Below are positions 29,273 to 37,122 of a stretch of 64,000 bases of DNA, piece after piece. Numbering within the stretch: position 1 is the first letter of the stretch; each line of letters starts with the position of its first letter. Location of the stretch: positions 434,001 through 498,000 of the forward strand of contig NZ_JZTW01000001.1 of the NCBI RefSeq assembly GCF_000962805.1, written 5' to 3'. The DNA is from Pseudarthrobacter chlorophenolicus. Its GTDB lineage: Bacteria; Actinomycetota; Actinomycetes; Actinomycetales; Micrococcaceae. The notes below the pieces were generated by a model. The model was not told the origin of the DNA and ran no database searches. It was given only the letters and a program-made list of their open reading frames with translations. A program made the position numbers and the translations under genes.

Positions 29273-30283
29273 GTGCTCATTGCACAGCGCCCCACCCTCT
29301 CCGAAGAGGTAGTCTCCGAAAACCGTTCGCGTTTCATCATCGAACCGCTGGAACCGGGCTTCGGCTACACCCTCGGAAACTCCCTCCGCCGTACCCTGCT
29401 CTCCTCCATCCCCGGTGCCGCTGTAACCAGCATCCGGATCGATGGCGTGCTGCACGAGTTCACCACGGTTCCGGGTGTCAAGGAAGATGTCACTGAGATC
29501 ATCCTGAACATCAAGAGCCTGTCGGTTTCCTCCGAGCACGACGAGCCTGTTGTGGCTTACCTGCGCAAGCAGGGCCCCGGAGTCGTCACCGCCGCGGACA
29601 TCGCTCCGCCGGCCGGCGTCGAATTCCACAACCCGGATCTGCACATCGCCACGCTGAACTCGAAGGGCAAGTTCGAACTCGAACTGACCATCGAGCGCGG
29701 CCGCGGCTACGTTTCGGCAGCTCAGAACAAGTCCGGCGACGCAGAGATCGGCCGTATCCCGGTCGACTCCATCTACTCGCCGGTGCTGAAGGTTACTTTC
29801 CGCGTGGAAGCAACCCGTGTTGAGCAGCGCACCGACTTCGACAAGCTGATTGTCGACGTCGAGACCAAGCAGGCCATCGCCCCGCGCGATGCTGTTGCTT
29901 CCGCAGGTACCACCCTGGTGGAACTGTTCGGTCTGGCCCGTGAGCTGAACACCGCAGCTGAAGGTATCGAGATCGGCCCGTCGCCCACCGACGCTGCCCT
30001 GGCAGCCGACATGGCACTGCCGATCGAGGATCTGGACCTCACCGTCCGTTCCTACAACTGCCTCAAGCGTGAGGGCATCCACACCGTGGGTGAACTCGTT
30101 GCCCGCTCCGAGGCTGACCTGATGGACATCCGCAACTTTGGTGCCAAGTCCATTGACGAGGTCAAGGCAAAGCTGGTTGAACTGGGCCTGTCCCTCAAGG
30201 ACTCGCCTCCCGGTTTTGACCTCGCAGCACGCGCCGCAGCAATCGAAGAGGACGACGCCGCCTTCGGCGACGACGAACTCTAA
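29273..30283 (+). CDS. rpoA: RNA polymerase alpha subunit
   Basis: Assembly platform of RNA polymerase and target of activators. GTG start after GAAAGGAAACC. N-terminal domain: [50 protein letters not shown] linker near residue 230 leads to the C-terminal domain ([29 protein letters not shown]) and an acidic tail. 336 residues. Confidence 0.98.
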
Positions 30284-30352
30284 ACCAGACCTTGGCCGGC
30301 GGGCAGCACCACGGTGTGCCGCCCAACGGCTTCCACATGAGGAGAAACAATT

Positions 30353-30925
30353 ATGCCTACCCCCACTAAGGGTCCGCGCCTCGGCGGCGGCCCGGCTCAC
30401 GAGCGCCTCATGCTCGCGAACCTGGCAGCAGCACTGTTCGAGCACAAGCGGATCACCACCACGGTGACCAAGGCCAAGCGCCTGAAGCCGTACGCAGAGC
30501 GCCTGGTCACCTTCGCCAAGCGCGGCGACCTCGCTTCCCGCCGCCGGGTTCTCGGCCTGATCAGCAACAAGGGCGTCGTCCACGAGCTGTTCACCGACAT
30601 TGCCCAGGCAGTGGAGAACCGCGACGGCGGCTACACCCGCATCACCAAGATCGGCAACCGCAAGGGCGACAACGCTCCCATGGCTGTCATCGAACTGGTT
30701 CTTGAGCCGGTTTCCGCGAAGCAGGCCGTCGTAGCCGAGGCTACCCAGGCTGCTGCTAAGGCTGCTCCGGCTGCCGAGGAAGCTCCCGCTGAAGAGGCTC
30801 CCGCTGCCGAGGAAGCTGCCACCGAAGAGGCTCCGGCCGCTGAGGAAGCTGCTACCGAAGAAGCAGCTGCTGAAGAGGCTCCGGCCGCTGAAGAAGCTCC
30901 TGCCGAAGAGAAGGACGCGAAGTAA
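30353..30925 (+). CDS. rplQ: 50S ribosomal protein L17 with long acidic repeat tail
   Basis: 50S protein. [41 protein letters not shown] and [20 protein letters not shown] make up the standard core, ending near residue 122. About 65 residues follow, built of imperfect [14 protein letters not shown] repeats (DNA repeat about 30766-30917). Normal L17 is about 120 residues; such tails occur in actinobacteria. Followed by a terminator that overlaps truA. Confidence 0.97.
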   Translation: MPTPTKGPRLGGGPAHERLMLANLAAALFEHKRITTTVTKAKRLKPYAERLVTFAKRGDLASRRRVLGLISNKGVVHELFTDIAQAVENRDGGYTRITKIGNRKGDNAPMAVIELVLEPVSAKQAVVAEATQAAAKAAPAAEEAPAEEAPAAEEAATEEAPAAEEAATEEAAAEEAPAAEEAPAEEKDAK

Positions 30926-30944
30926 TTCGCTGATTTTCTTCGCA

Positions 30945-30957
30945 TAGACTTAGGTCT
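30945..30957 (+). promoter_or_regulatory. -10 box TAGACT seven bases before truA ATG (leaderless-type)
   Basis: TAGACT at 30945-30950 is followed by seven bases and then ATG at 30958, the spacing expected when transcription starts on the start codon. No Shine-Dalgarno is present. The -35 is weak. The box lies within the perfect inverted repeat CATAGAC-TTAG-GTCTATG (30943-30960). Confidence 0.45.
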
Positions 30958-31851
30958 ATGAACGACCAAAAACCCGCGGCCCCCGCTTTAGGGGGCGGCG
31001 GGTTTTTGCGTATCCGGCTCGATCTTTCGTACGACGGCGGCCCCTTCAGCGGGTGGGCCGTCCAGCCGGGGCGCCGCACAGTCCAGGGCACACTCGAAGA
31101 TGCCCTCGAACTGCTGGTCCGGCATCCCCTTCGGGTGACCGTCGCCGGCCGGACCGATGCCGGGGTGCACGCCCGGGGCCAGGTGGTCCACCTCGACCTT
31201 GCGGAAAGCGAGTGGCACGGGATGGCCCGGGGACACGAAGTCGATCCTGCCGTCGCGATGACGCGCAGGCTCCGCGGGGCCCTGCACCGCGTGCTGGGAG
31301 ACCTGACGGGCGCAGTGCAGGTCCGCGGGATCGCACCGGCACCTGACGGTTTTGATGCGCGGTTCTCCGCGATGTGGCGACGCTACAGCTACCGGATCGC
31401 TGACGGCCCGGCGCTGTGGGATCCGTTGGAACGCGCGTTCACGCTGTGGCACAAGAATCCGCTGGACGTGGAGTTGCTGAACCAGGGGGCGTCACAGCTG
31501 TTGGGCCTGCAGAACTTCCTGTCCTTCTGCAAGCCCCGCGAAGGTGCCACCACCATCAGGGAACTGCAGCGCTTCGAATTCGCCCGCGCCGAAGACGGCG
31601 CCATCGTGGCTACCGTGCAGGCCGACGCCTTCTGCCACAACATGGTCCGTGCCCTGATCGGTTCGGCCCTGTACGTGGGGGAGGGGGCCGCGGAGCCCGG
31701 GTGGCTGTATGAGCGCTTGCTGGCCCAAAAGCGTGATGCCAAGTCCGTGCTGGCTGCCCCGCATCCACTGGTGTTCGAGGAAGTCGCCTACCCTTCAGAC
31801 ACGGAACTGCTGGCCCGTGCTGAACTCACCCGGGCACGTCGGGAACACTGA
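30958..31851 (+). CDS. truA: tRNA pseudouridine synthase A
   Basis: Makes pseudouridine at positions 38-40 of tRNA anticodon arms. Catalytic Asp67 in VAGRTDAGVHARGQV, plus RLDLSYDGGPFSGWA and FLSFCKPREGATTIR. 297 residues from the ATG at 30958. Another start is TTG at 31006, giving MRIRLDLSYDGG, close to the ends of other TruA proteins. The choice matters because a terminator hairpin (30968-31007) lies between them. The ATG has a -10 box seven bases before it and no Shine-Dalgarno. Confidence 0.95.
   Translation: MNDQKPAAPALGGGGFLRIRLDLSYDGGPFSGWAVQPGRRTVQGTLEDALELLVRHPLRVTVAGRTDAGVHARGQVVHLDLAESEWHGMARGHEVDPAVAMTRRLRGALHRVLGDLTGAVQVRGIAPAPDGFDARFSAMWRRYSYRIADGPALWDPLERAFTLWHKNPLDVELLNQGASQLLGLQNFLSFCKPREGATTIRELQRFEFARAEDGAIVATVQADAFCHNMVRALIGSALYVGEGAAEPGWLYERLLAQKRDAKSVLAAPHPLVFEEVAYPSDTELLARAELTRARREH
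30968..31007 (+). terminator. Terminator of the alpha operon, inside the 5' codons of truA
   Basis: AAAAACCCGC plus GGCCCCC pairs with GGGGGC plus GCGGGTTTTT, with one G-G mismatch and a GCTTTA-type loop (30985-30990). The right arm ends in five Ts. It begins 43 bases after the rplQ stop but lies within the truA frame when the ATG is used. Confidence 0.8.
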
Positions 31852-31978
31852 TCCCCACCCGCGCCATAACCTCGCAGGTCCATGCCGGCTCCCTGCCCTC
31901 GCAAGCTCGGGCCGGGGCCCTCGCCGACCTGGCTCCACGGCCAAGGATTCCCTCGGGCGTGGGCCCAGCCATCCACCA
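31852..31978. repeat. Intergenic space between convergent truA and kinase genes, with a dispersed repeat
   Basis: 127 bases without a gene. 31885-31910 is the inverted match (23 of 26) of the repeat in the P1 peptidase gene, with the 14-base core CCTCGCAAGCTCGG identical. No U-tract terminator is seen. Confidence 0.5.
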
Positions 31979-33646
31979 CTAGAGCGCCGGCGTTGGTTCG
32001 TCCGCCGGCAGGGTGAGCGTGAACGTACTTCCCACGCCCTTGGTGCTCTCGCAGGAGATGGTGCCGCCGTGCCCTTCGACGATCATCTTCGTGATGGACA
32101 GGCCAAGCCCGGCGCCCGCAATGGACGCACTGCGGACGGCCTCGGTGCGGAAGAAGCGCTGGAAGACCCGCGCCGAGTCCAATGCGCTCAGGCCCATCCC
32201 GGTATCGCTGACGCTGAGCTGCACCCAGCGGCCGCAGGGCTGTGCGCCAATACTGATCCTGCCGCCGTCGGGCGAGTATTTGATGGCGTTCGACACCAGG
32301 TTGTCCAGTGCCTGGCCGATGCGCAGGGGGTCGGCGTAAGCCCACAGCGGTGACGGTACATCAGCAGCGAGTTCGATGCCGGACCGCTCGGCCAGGGCCT
32401 GGGCGGAGCCGATGCTGGTTTCCACCACGCTGGCCAGGTCTGTCCGTTTCGGGTGGACGTTCAGCGCGGTCGATGCGGTAGCGGAAAGGTCCGAAACGAG
32501 GGCGAGCAGACGCTCTGAGTTCCGTTGCACTACCTCCAGCCGGCGGATCAGGTGGGGCGGCAAAGCAGCGACTTCGTCCAGGACCAGGTCGACGTTGCCG
32601 ATGATGGAGTTCAGCGGTGACTTGAACTCGTGCGACACATTGGACACCAGGTCCTGGTTCGCAGCCAGGGCCTCCACCCAGCCCGTTACGTCGTTGTACA
32701 CCACCACAGCGCCGGTGAGCTGTCCGTCTTCGGCCACCAGCGGCCGGGCAGCGGTGGACATCGCCCGCTGCTCCGGACCCTCGCCGGCCCACACGAGGTA
32801 GTCGGAGAAGGATTCGCCGGCGATGGCCCTGCTGATGGGACGCCTGTCTGCCGGCAGCAGCGTGGTCTTGTCCTGGCCAAAGACCAGCTGGTTGCCCTGG
32901 CCGGCCACGGCGTCGTCCGCGCCCGTTGCCCGGCGGAAGGTCCGCTGCCGGTTGTTGGAGACCAGGAAGTTTCCTGAACGGTCGACGGCGGCAATTCCGA
33001 CGTCAGTGGCGTCCAGTACCGTCTGGAGCAATTCCTCCCGTTCCCGGCTCTGGCGCAGCAGTGACCGTAGCTCAGCGTCTTTCCCGGCAAGCTCGCGTTG
33101 CTGGATCCGCAGCCCGGAACTGGCGAACCGGATGGCCAGGGACACGGCCAGCATCATCAGCGGAAAGAGGAACACCGTGGTGATGTCCGCCGCCGTCCAG
33201 TGTGGAAGCCTTTCCAGGGAAGTGGGAAGCATGATGAACACCGGTCCGGCAAAGCTCAGTACCAGCCCGCTGCGGGCCAGCATGCCAGAGGCAGACAGCC
33301 AGATCACAGGGAACACCACCAGGACCGCCAGGCCAGGCAAGAGTGGAGCGGCACCGTTGCGCAGCAAGCCTATGGCGGCAAAGTCCAGGACTGGTATCAG
33401 CAGGTACGGGCGGTGCTCGAGCCGCTCCCACGGCACCAGGAAGCAGGCGACGAAGAGAAGCGCGTGCAGGACAATCCCTGCCATGTAGAGCGTGCTGTGC
33501 AGCAGCACCGGCCAGGCGAACGGTGTGGCAACGGCGAGCGCGGCCACCAACAGCGTCAGCGGCAACTGGCACAGCGCCACCTGTGACCGGGTCCCCAATC
33601 CCCGGAAGAAGCGCGCAGGTCCGCGCTGGAACAGGGAATCAGCCAT
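31979..33646 (-). CDS. Membrane sensor histidine kinase with PAS domain
   Basis: 555 residues. About five or six membrane segments fill residues 25-175 with only short loops, so the sensor is membrane-embedded or intracellular. A coiled linker (about 180-208) leads to a PAS domain (about 205-325: TVLDATDVGIAAVDRSGNFL). The HisKA motif NVSHEFKSPLNSIIG places the phospho-acceptor at His339. The ATPase domain has the N box (DNLVSNAIKYS), G1 (VSDTGMGL) and G2 (GAGLGLSITK). It diverges from an OmpR-type regulator, its likely partner. Position beside the Tad loci suggests, but does not prove, control of pili. Confidence 0.94.
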   Translation of the reverse strand: MADSLFQRGPARFFRGLGTRSQVALCQLPLTLLVAALAVATPFAWPVLLHSTLYMAGIVLHALLFVACFLVPWERLEHRPYLLIPVLDFAAIGLLRNGAAPLLPGLAVLVVFPVIWLSASGMLARSGLVLSFAGPVFIMLPTSLERLPHWTAADITTVFLFPLMMLAVSLAIRFASSGLRIQQRELAGKDAELRSLLRQSREREELLQTVLDATDVGIAAVDRSGNFLVSNNRQRTFRRATGADDAVAGQGNQLVFGQDKTTLLPADRRPISRAIAGESFSDYLVWAGEGPEQRAMSTAARPLVAEDGQLTGAVVVYNDVTGWVEALAANQDLVSNVSHEFKSPLNSIIGNVDLVLDEVAALPPHLIRRLEVVQRNSERLLALVSDLSATASTALNVHPKRTDLASVVETSIGSAQALAERSGIELAADVPSPLWAYADPLRIGQALDNLVSNAIKYSPDGGRISIGAQPCGRWVQLSVSDTGMGLSALDSARVFQRFFRTEAVRSASIAGAGLGLSITKMIVEGHGGTISCESTKGVGSTFTLTLPADEPTPAL

Positions 33647-33773
33647 AAAGGATGCCCAAGCTCCCCTCGAATACCCTCCCGGAAAGGGCCCGGAGCGCCA
33701 ACGAATTCCTTCCGTCCACTGTTACCCAAGCCCTTTCCATGCGGTAATGCACACGTGTTGTCATAATAATTGA

Positions 33774-33796
33774 CTTTCGAATACCAGTATTGAAAG
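33774..33796. promoter_or_regulatory. Imperfect inverted repeat between kinase and regulator genes
   Basis: CTTTCGAATAC (33774-33784), CA, GTATTGAAAG (33787-33796); the arms match except for one bulged base. It is central in the 257-bp divergent region and could be an autoregulatory site. Start points of the two promoters are unclear. Confidence 0.35.
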
Positions 33797-33903
33797 GGAT
33801 GTCATCAGCTGGACTTACTAGTAGCGTATAAATGGTTGGAGCGGGTGTGGCATTGGCGCTGGGCCGATGAGGGGGGCCATCTCCGCCTGGCTCAGGGACA
33901 GTA

Positions 33904-34698
33904 ATGGACGACGAACTAGGTGTGGCTGTAGTAATCGAAGATGACGCGGATGTGCGGAACCTCCTGGAGGGGGTTCTCAGCCAGGCCGGCTTCGAGGTGC
34001 ATACGGCAAATGACGGGCGTGCCGGGGTGGAAGTGGTCCGCAGCAAGCAGGCCAGCGTTGTCACGCTGGACATCGGCCTGCCGGATATCGACGGATTTGA
34101 AGTTCTTCGGCGCATCCGGCATTTCAGCAACGCATACGTGGTCATGCTGACCGGCAGAACTGACGAACCGGACCTGCTCTCCGCCCTGAATGCCGGGGCG
34201 GATGACTACATCGCCAAGCCGTTCAGGCCCAGGGAACTGCGGGCCAGGGTCTCTGCCATGATGCGCAGGCCGCGGCAGGAGATCGGTGCACACAAATCGA
34301 CCACCACCATGTGGGCAGCGCCTGTTGCTGCGCCGGTGGCACACCAGCAGAACGCCGCAGTCCTGCAGCACAACGGGCTGGTGTTGAACACCCGCACCCG
34401 CACCGTGGAAGCTGACGGTGGACCACTGGCCCTCACCCGCAGTGAATTCGACCTGCTGCACGTGCTGCTCAAGGGCGGCGGTGCCGTGTGCACGCGGCCG
34501 GACCTGGTCCGGGCGGTCCGCGGGGAGTACTACGACGAGGACGCCTACATCAGCGAATCGGACGAGCGGGCCGTCGAAGTCCACATCGGAAACCTGCGCC
34601 GGAAGCTGAAGGAAGACCAGGTGGCGCCCCGGTGGCTGCAGACAGTCCGCGGGGTTGGTTACCGGCTGGCTCCTGCCAGGCAGCCCGGGGACTCCTAG
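33904..34698 (+). CDS. OmpR-family response regulator
   Basis: 264 residues. Receiver domain: acidic pocket Glu12-Asp13-Asp14, phospho-acceptor Asp56 (VVTLDIGLPD), Thr83 and Lys105 (IAKPF). A linker of some 30 residues with Ala/Gln leads to a winged-helix DNA-binding domain (LTRSEFDLLHVLL, RAVEVHIGNLRRKL, LQTVRGVGYRL). AGGGACAGTA precedes the ATG. It diverges from the histidine kinase, and its stop overlaps the stop of the Hpt-like gene by four bases (CTAG). Confidence 0.94.
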   Translation: MDDELGVAVVIEDDADVRNLLEGVLSQAGFEVHTANDGRAGVEVVRSKQASVVTLDIGLPDIDGFEVLRRIRHFSNAYVVMLTGRTDEPDLLSALNAGADDYIAKPFRPRELRARVSAMMRRPRQEIGAHKSTTTMWAAPVAAPVAHQQNAAVLQHNGLVLNTRTRTVEADGGPLALTRSEFDLLHVLLKGGGAVCTRPDLVRAVRGEYYDEDAYISESDERAVEVHIGNLRRKLKEDQVAPRWLQTVRGVGYRLAPARQPGDS

Positions 34699-35204
34699 CC
34701 GGTTTCCAGGATGTAGGTGCTGCGGAGTTCCGTGACGGTCAGGCTGCCGTCCTGGGCAACCCGTTCCATCAGCACCTTGCCCTGGCTGAAGTCACCGCTG
34801 CGGATCACGGCTTCGAGCAGCTCAGCCAGCCTGGCAAGGCGCAGCCCGCCCACCATGGCTGAGCTGATCTTGAGGCTGATGGCGGCATCCAACGCGGAGT
34901 CGCCGTCGTGCTGTTGAACAGCGGAGGCAAGGCGGGAGCAGCGCTGGTCCCACATGGCGGCGTAGTCCCTGGCGAAGCGCTGGGCCATGCCGGTGCCCGC
35001 GAGTTCCTCCTCCAGTTCCTCCAGCACGGCGGCGTCAACCAGCGGCAAGAGTCCCACCGCTTCCTGGGCTGGCGCCGGCTGTCCTGGCAGGCCCATACCG
35101 GGGGAGGTACGCCCGCTGGCGGTGACCCGGTCCGCGGGGATCCCGGCGGCCAGCGGACCCGGAACCGGGCCTCCTGCGCTGGAGCCGGAATCGTGACTGT
35201 GCAT
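34695..35204 (-). CDS. Hpt-like protein lacking the phosphorylatable histidine
   Basis: 169 residues: a disordered Gly/Pro/Ala-rich N-terminus (1-50) and a four-helix Hpt-type domain (about 55-165). The family motif A-H-S/T-L-K-G-S-S-A reads A-I-S-L-K-I-S-S-A here (Ile109 where His is expected), then MVGGLRLARLAELLE. It therefore cannot take phosphate in the usual way; it may bind a kinase or receiver domain without phosphotransfer. It lies 92 bp downstream of tadC of Tad locus 1 on the same strand, with no terminator seen, so it may be co-transcribed. Its 3' end overlaps the convergent response regulator gene. Confidence 0.75.
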   Translation of the reverse strand: MHSHDSGSSAGGPVPGPLAAGIPADRVTASGRTSPGMGLPGQPAPAQEAVGLLPLVDAAVLEELEEELAGTGMAQRFARDYAAMWDQRCSRLASAVQQHDGDSALDAAISLKISSAMVGGLRLARLAELLEAVIRSGDFSQGKVLMERVAQDGSLTVTELRSTYILETG

Positions 35205-35296
35205 TGTTCAAGGCTACTTCCTGCAATTCCTGCGGTGTCCTGACTCGCCTGATCCTGTGTAAACCTTGCGTGATCCTTCAGCAGTTCCCAAGGCAG

Positions 35297-36181
35297 CTAT
35301 TGACCGGTGAAAGTGACCACAGTATTAATGACGGCCGGGCCAAGGATGGCGATGAAAAGAACCGGGAAAATGAAGAAGAGCAGCGGGAACAGAATCATCA
35401 CCGGCAGCTTCATGGCTTTCTCCTCGGCCCGCTGGCGCCTTTTGACCCGCATGACCTTGGCCTGCACCCGCAGCACCCTGCTGATGGCAATGCCGTAGGT
35501 GTCCGCCTGCACCACTGCCTGCACGAAACTGCGGAGTTCGGGAATGCTGGTCCGCGCCGCAAGCGCCGTGTAGGACTCCCGGCGGCTGCGTCCCACCTGC
35601 ATGTCCTGCAATGTGCGGACCAGCTCCTCGGCCAACGGTCCCTTCCCGTTTTCGCCGGCCCTGGCCATGGCCCCCTCGAAGCCGAGGCCCGCCTCCACCG
35701 AGATGAGCATCTGGTCCAGCGTGTTGGCCAGTTCCAGCTGCATGGCCTTCTGGCGCTCCTGGCCCTTGCTGTAGAGGAGGAGGTCCGGGATAAAGTATCC
35801 CAGGAACAGGACAAAAAGGCCGGCCAGCTTCATCAGGGGCGTGCTGCCGATGGCCGTCAGGTAGAGGCCGAGGCCCACGCCGGCCAGTCCCAGTGCGATC
35901 TTGGACCCCAGTACCTTGCCCAGCGGCATCGACGCCGGACGGCCGGCCAGCGCGAGCAGCCGGTCCAGGGCGGCCACATACGTGGGGGGCGTCAGGCGCC
36001 TGCCGATCCCTTCCAGGAGGCCGGATTTGTAATCCGTGGCAGGTGCAGTGGGCGCCGCGCCGCGGGCCAAAAGGTTGGAGACGGCGGCACGGCCCGGCCG
36101 GTCGGCCGTGAGGACGGACCAGGCGACGGTTCCGAGGGGGACACAGACCAGGAGCAGGGAGAGGATGATTGTCGGGTTCAC
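35297..36181 (-). CDS. tadC: Tad locus 1: platform protein TadC
   Basis: Inner-membrane platform of the Tad (Flp) pilus machine, a GspF-type protein. 295 residues; GTG at 36181 with GAGGAG upstream (MNPTIILSLLL). N-terminal helix, two central helices (about 95-140), the conserved cytoplasmic segment ANTLDQMLISVEAGLGFEGA and RTLQDMQVGRSRRES, and a C-terminal helix. Lies 8 bp after tadB. The paralogue in locus 2 (42699-43571) has the same motifs. Confidence 0.93.
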   Translation of the reverse strand: MNPTIILSLLLVCVPLGTVAWSVLTADRPGRAAVSNLLARGAAPTAPATDYKSGLLEGIGRRLTPPTYVAALDRLLALAGRPASMPLGKVLGSKIALGLAGVGLGLYLTAIGSTPLMKLAGLFVLFLGYFIPDLLLYSKGQERQKAMQLELANTLDQMLISVEAGLGFEGAMARAGENGKGPLAEELVRTLQDMQVGRSRRESYTALAARTSIPELRSFVQAVVQADTYGIAISRVLRVQAKVMRVKRRQRAEEKAMKLPVMILFPLLFFIFPVLFIAILGPAVINTVVTFTGQ

Positions 36182-36189
36182 GGCTCTCC

Positions 36190-37122
36190 TCAGAACTTCA
36201 GGTCGATGATCTTGCGCATCCACAGGGCGCCGACAGTCATTAGGACGAAGGAAGCGACGATCATGGCCCATCCGAGCGGGTGCGTGAACATGGAGTTCAT
36301 ATAGTTGGGGCTGACGGCGAGCAGCATGGCCACGATCCCGAACGGCATGGCGATCAGGATGTACGCGGAGAACTTGCCTTCGGCGGCCAGGGCCTTGATG
36401 TGGCCTTTGATCTCTGCGCGCTCGCGGATGGTTTCGTTGACCTGGTCCAAAACGTCCGCCAGGTTTCCGCCCACCTCCCGGTTGATCTGGATGGCCTGCG
36501 AGATCCAGACAAAATCCTCGTTCTTCATCCGCTCTGCGGTGTCGTTGAGGGCCGCCAGCAGGTCCCGGCCGAGGCTGGTTTCGGTGATGACCCGCCGCAA
36601 TTCCTCCGACGTGGGTTTCTGGGATTCCGCAGCAGCAGCGTCGATGGCACGCAGGATGCTGTGCCCTGCCCGCAGGCCGCCGGAGAGGAGTTGGAGGGTG
36701 TCGCCCAGCTGACCGTCGAAGGCCGCCCGGCGTTTGCCGGCGAGGAAGCCGAGCACCAGCTTGCCCGCGAACGGGGCCAGCAGAGCGAGGAGAAGTCCAA
36801 CCAGGGGGTTGATGGTGACGGTTCCCACCAGCATGCCAAGGCCGGAGCCGATGCCCACCAGCAGGAAGAACTCGGCCTGGCTCAGGCGCAGGCCGGCGTT
36901 CTCGAGCTGGGGGCGGGAGAACAAGGTGATGTTCCGTCTGGCAAGGAGTCGTTCAAGGGAGCGCACTGCGGAGAGCGCGAACCTGCTCAGGGCGGACGGC
37001 GGTTCGGGCTCGAACGGACGACGGCGGTCCAGCGGCACGATGGGGGCGCTCGGCAGGAGCACGGCGACACCGAGAAGGCAGATGGCTGCCAGCAGGATGG
37101 CGGCGCCTATGGCGAGGATCAT
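36190..37122 (-). CDS. tadB: Tad locus 1: platform protein TadB
   Basis: Second GspF-type platform protein, 310 residues, expected to pair with TadC around the TadA ATPase. Helices near the N-terminus, at about 85-125, and two at the C-terminus. Conserved segment: LRAGHSILRAIDAAA, VWISQAIQINREVGGNLADV. Start ATG overlaps the tadA stop by one base (TGATG). Confidence 0.93.
   Translation of the reverse strand: MILAIGAAILLAAICLLGVAVLLPSAPIVPLDRRRPFEPEPPSALSRFALSAVRSLERLLARRNITLFSRPQLENAGLRLSQAEFFLLVGIGSGLGMLVGTVTINPLVGLLLALLAPFAGKLVLGFLAGKRRAAFDGQLGDTLQLLSGGLRAGHSILRAIDAAAAESQKPTSEELRRVITETSLGRDLLAALNDTAERMKNEDFVWISQAIQINREVGGNLADVLDQVNETIRERAEIKGHIKALAAEGKFSAYILIAMPFGIVAMLLAVSPNYMNSMFTHPLGWAMIVASFVLMTVGALWMRKIIDLKF

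Noticed and set aside
31860..31978. Terminator between truA and the kinase gene
   Set aside because: GC-rich partial pairings exist but no clean stem with a U tract in either direction.
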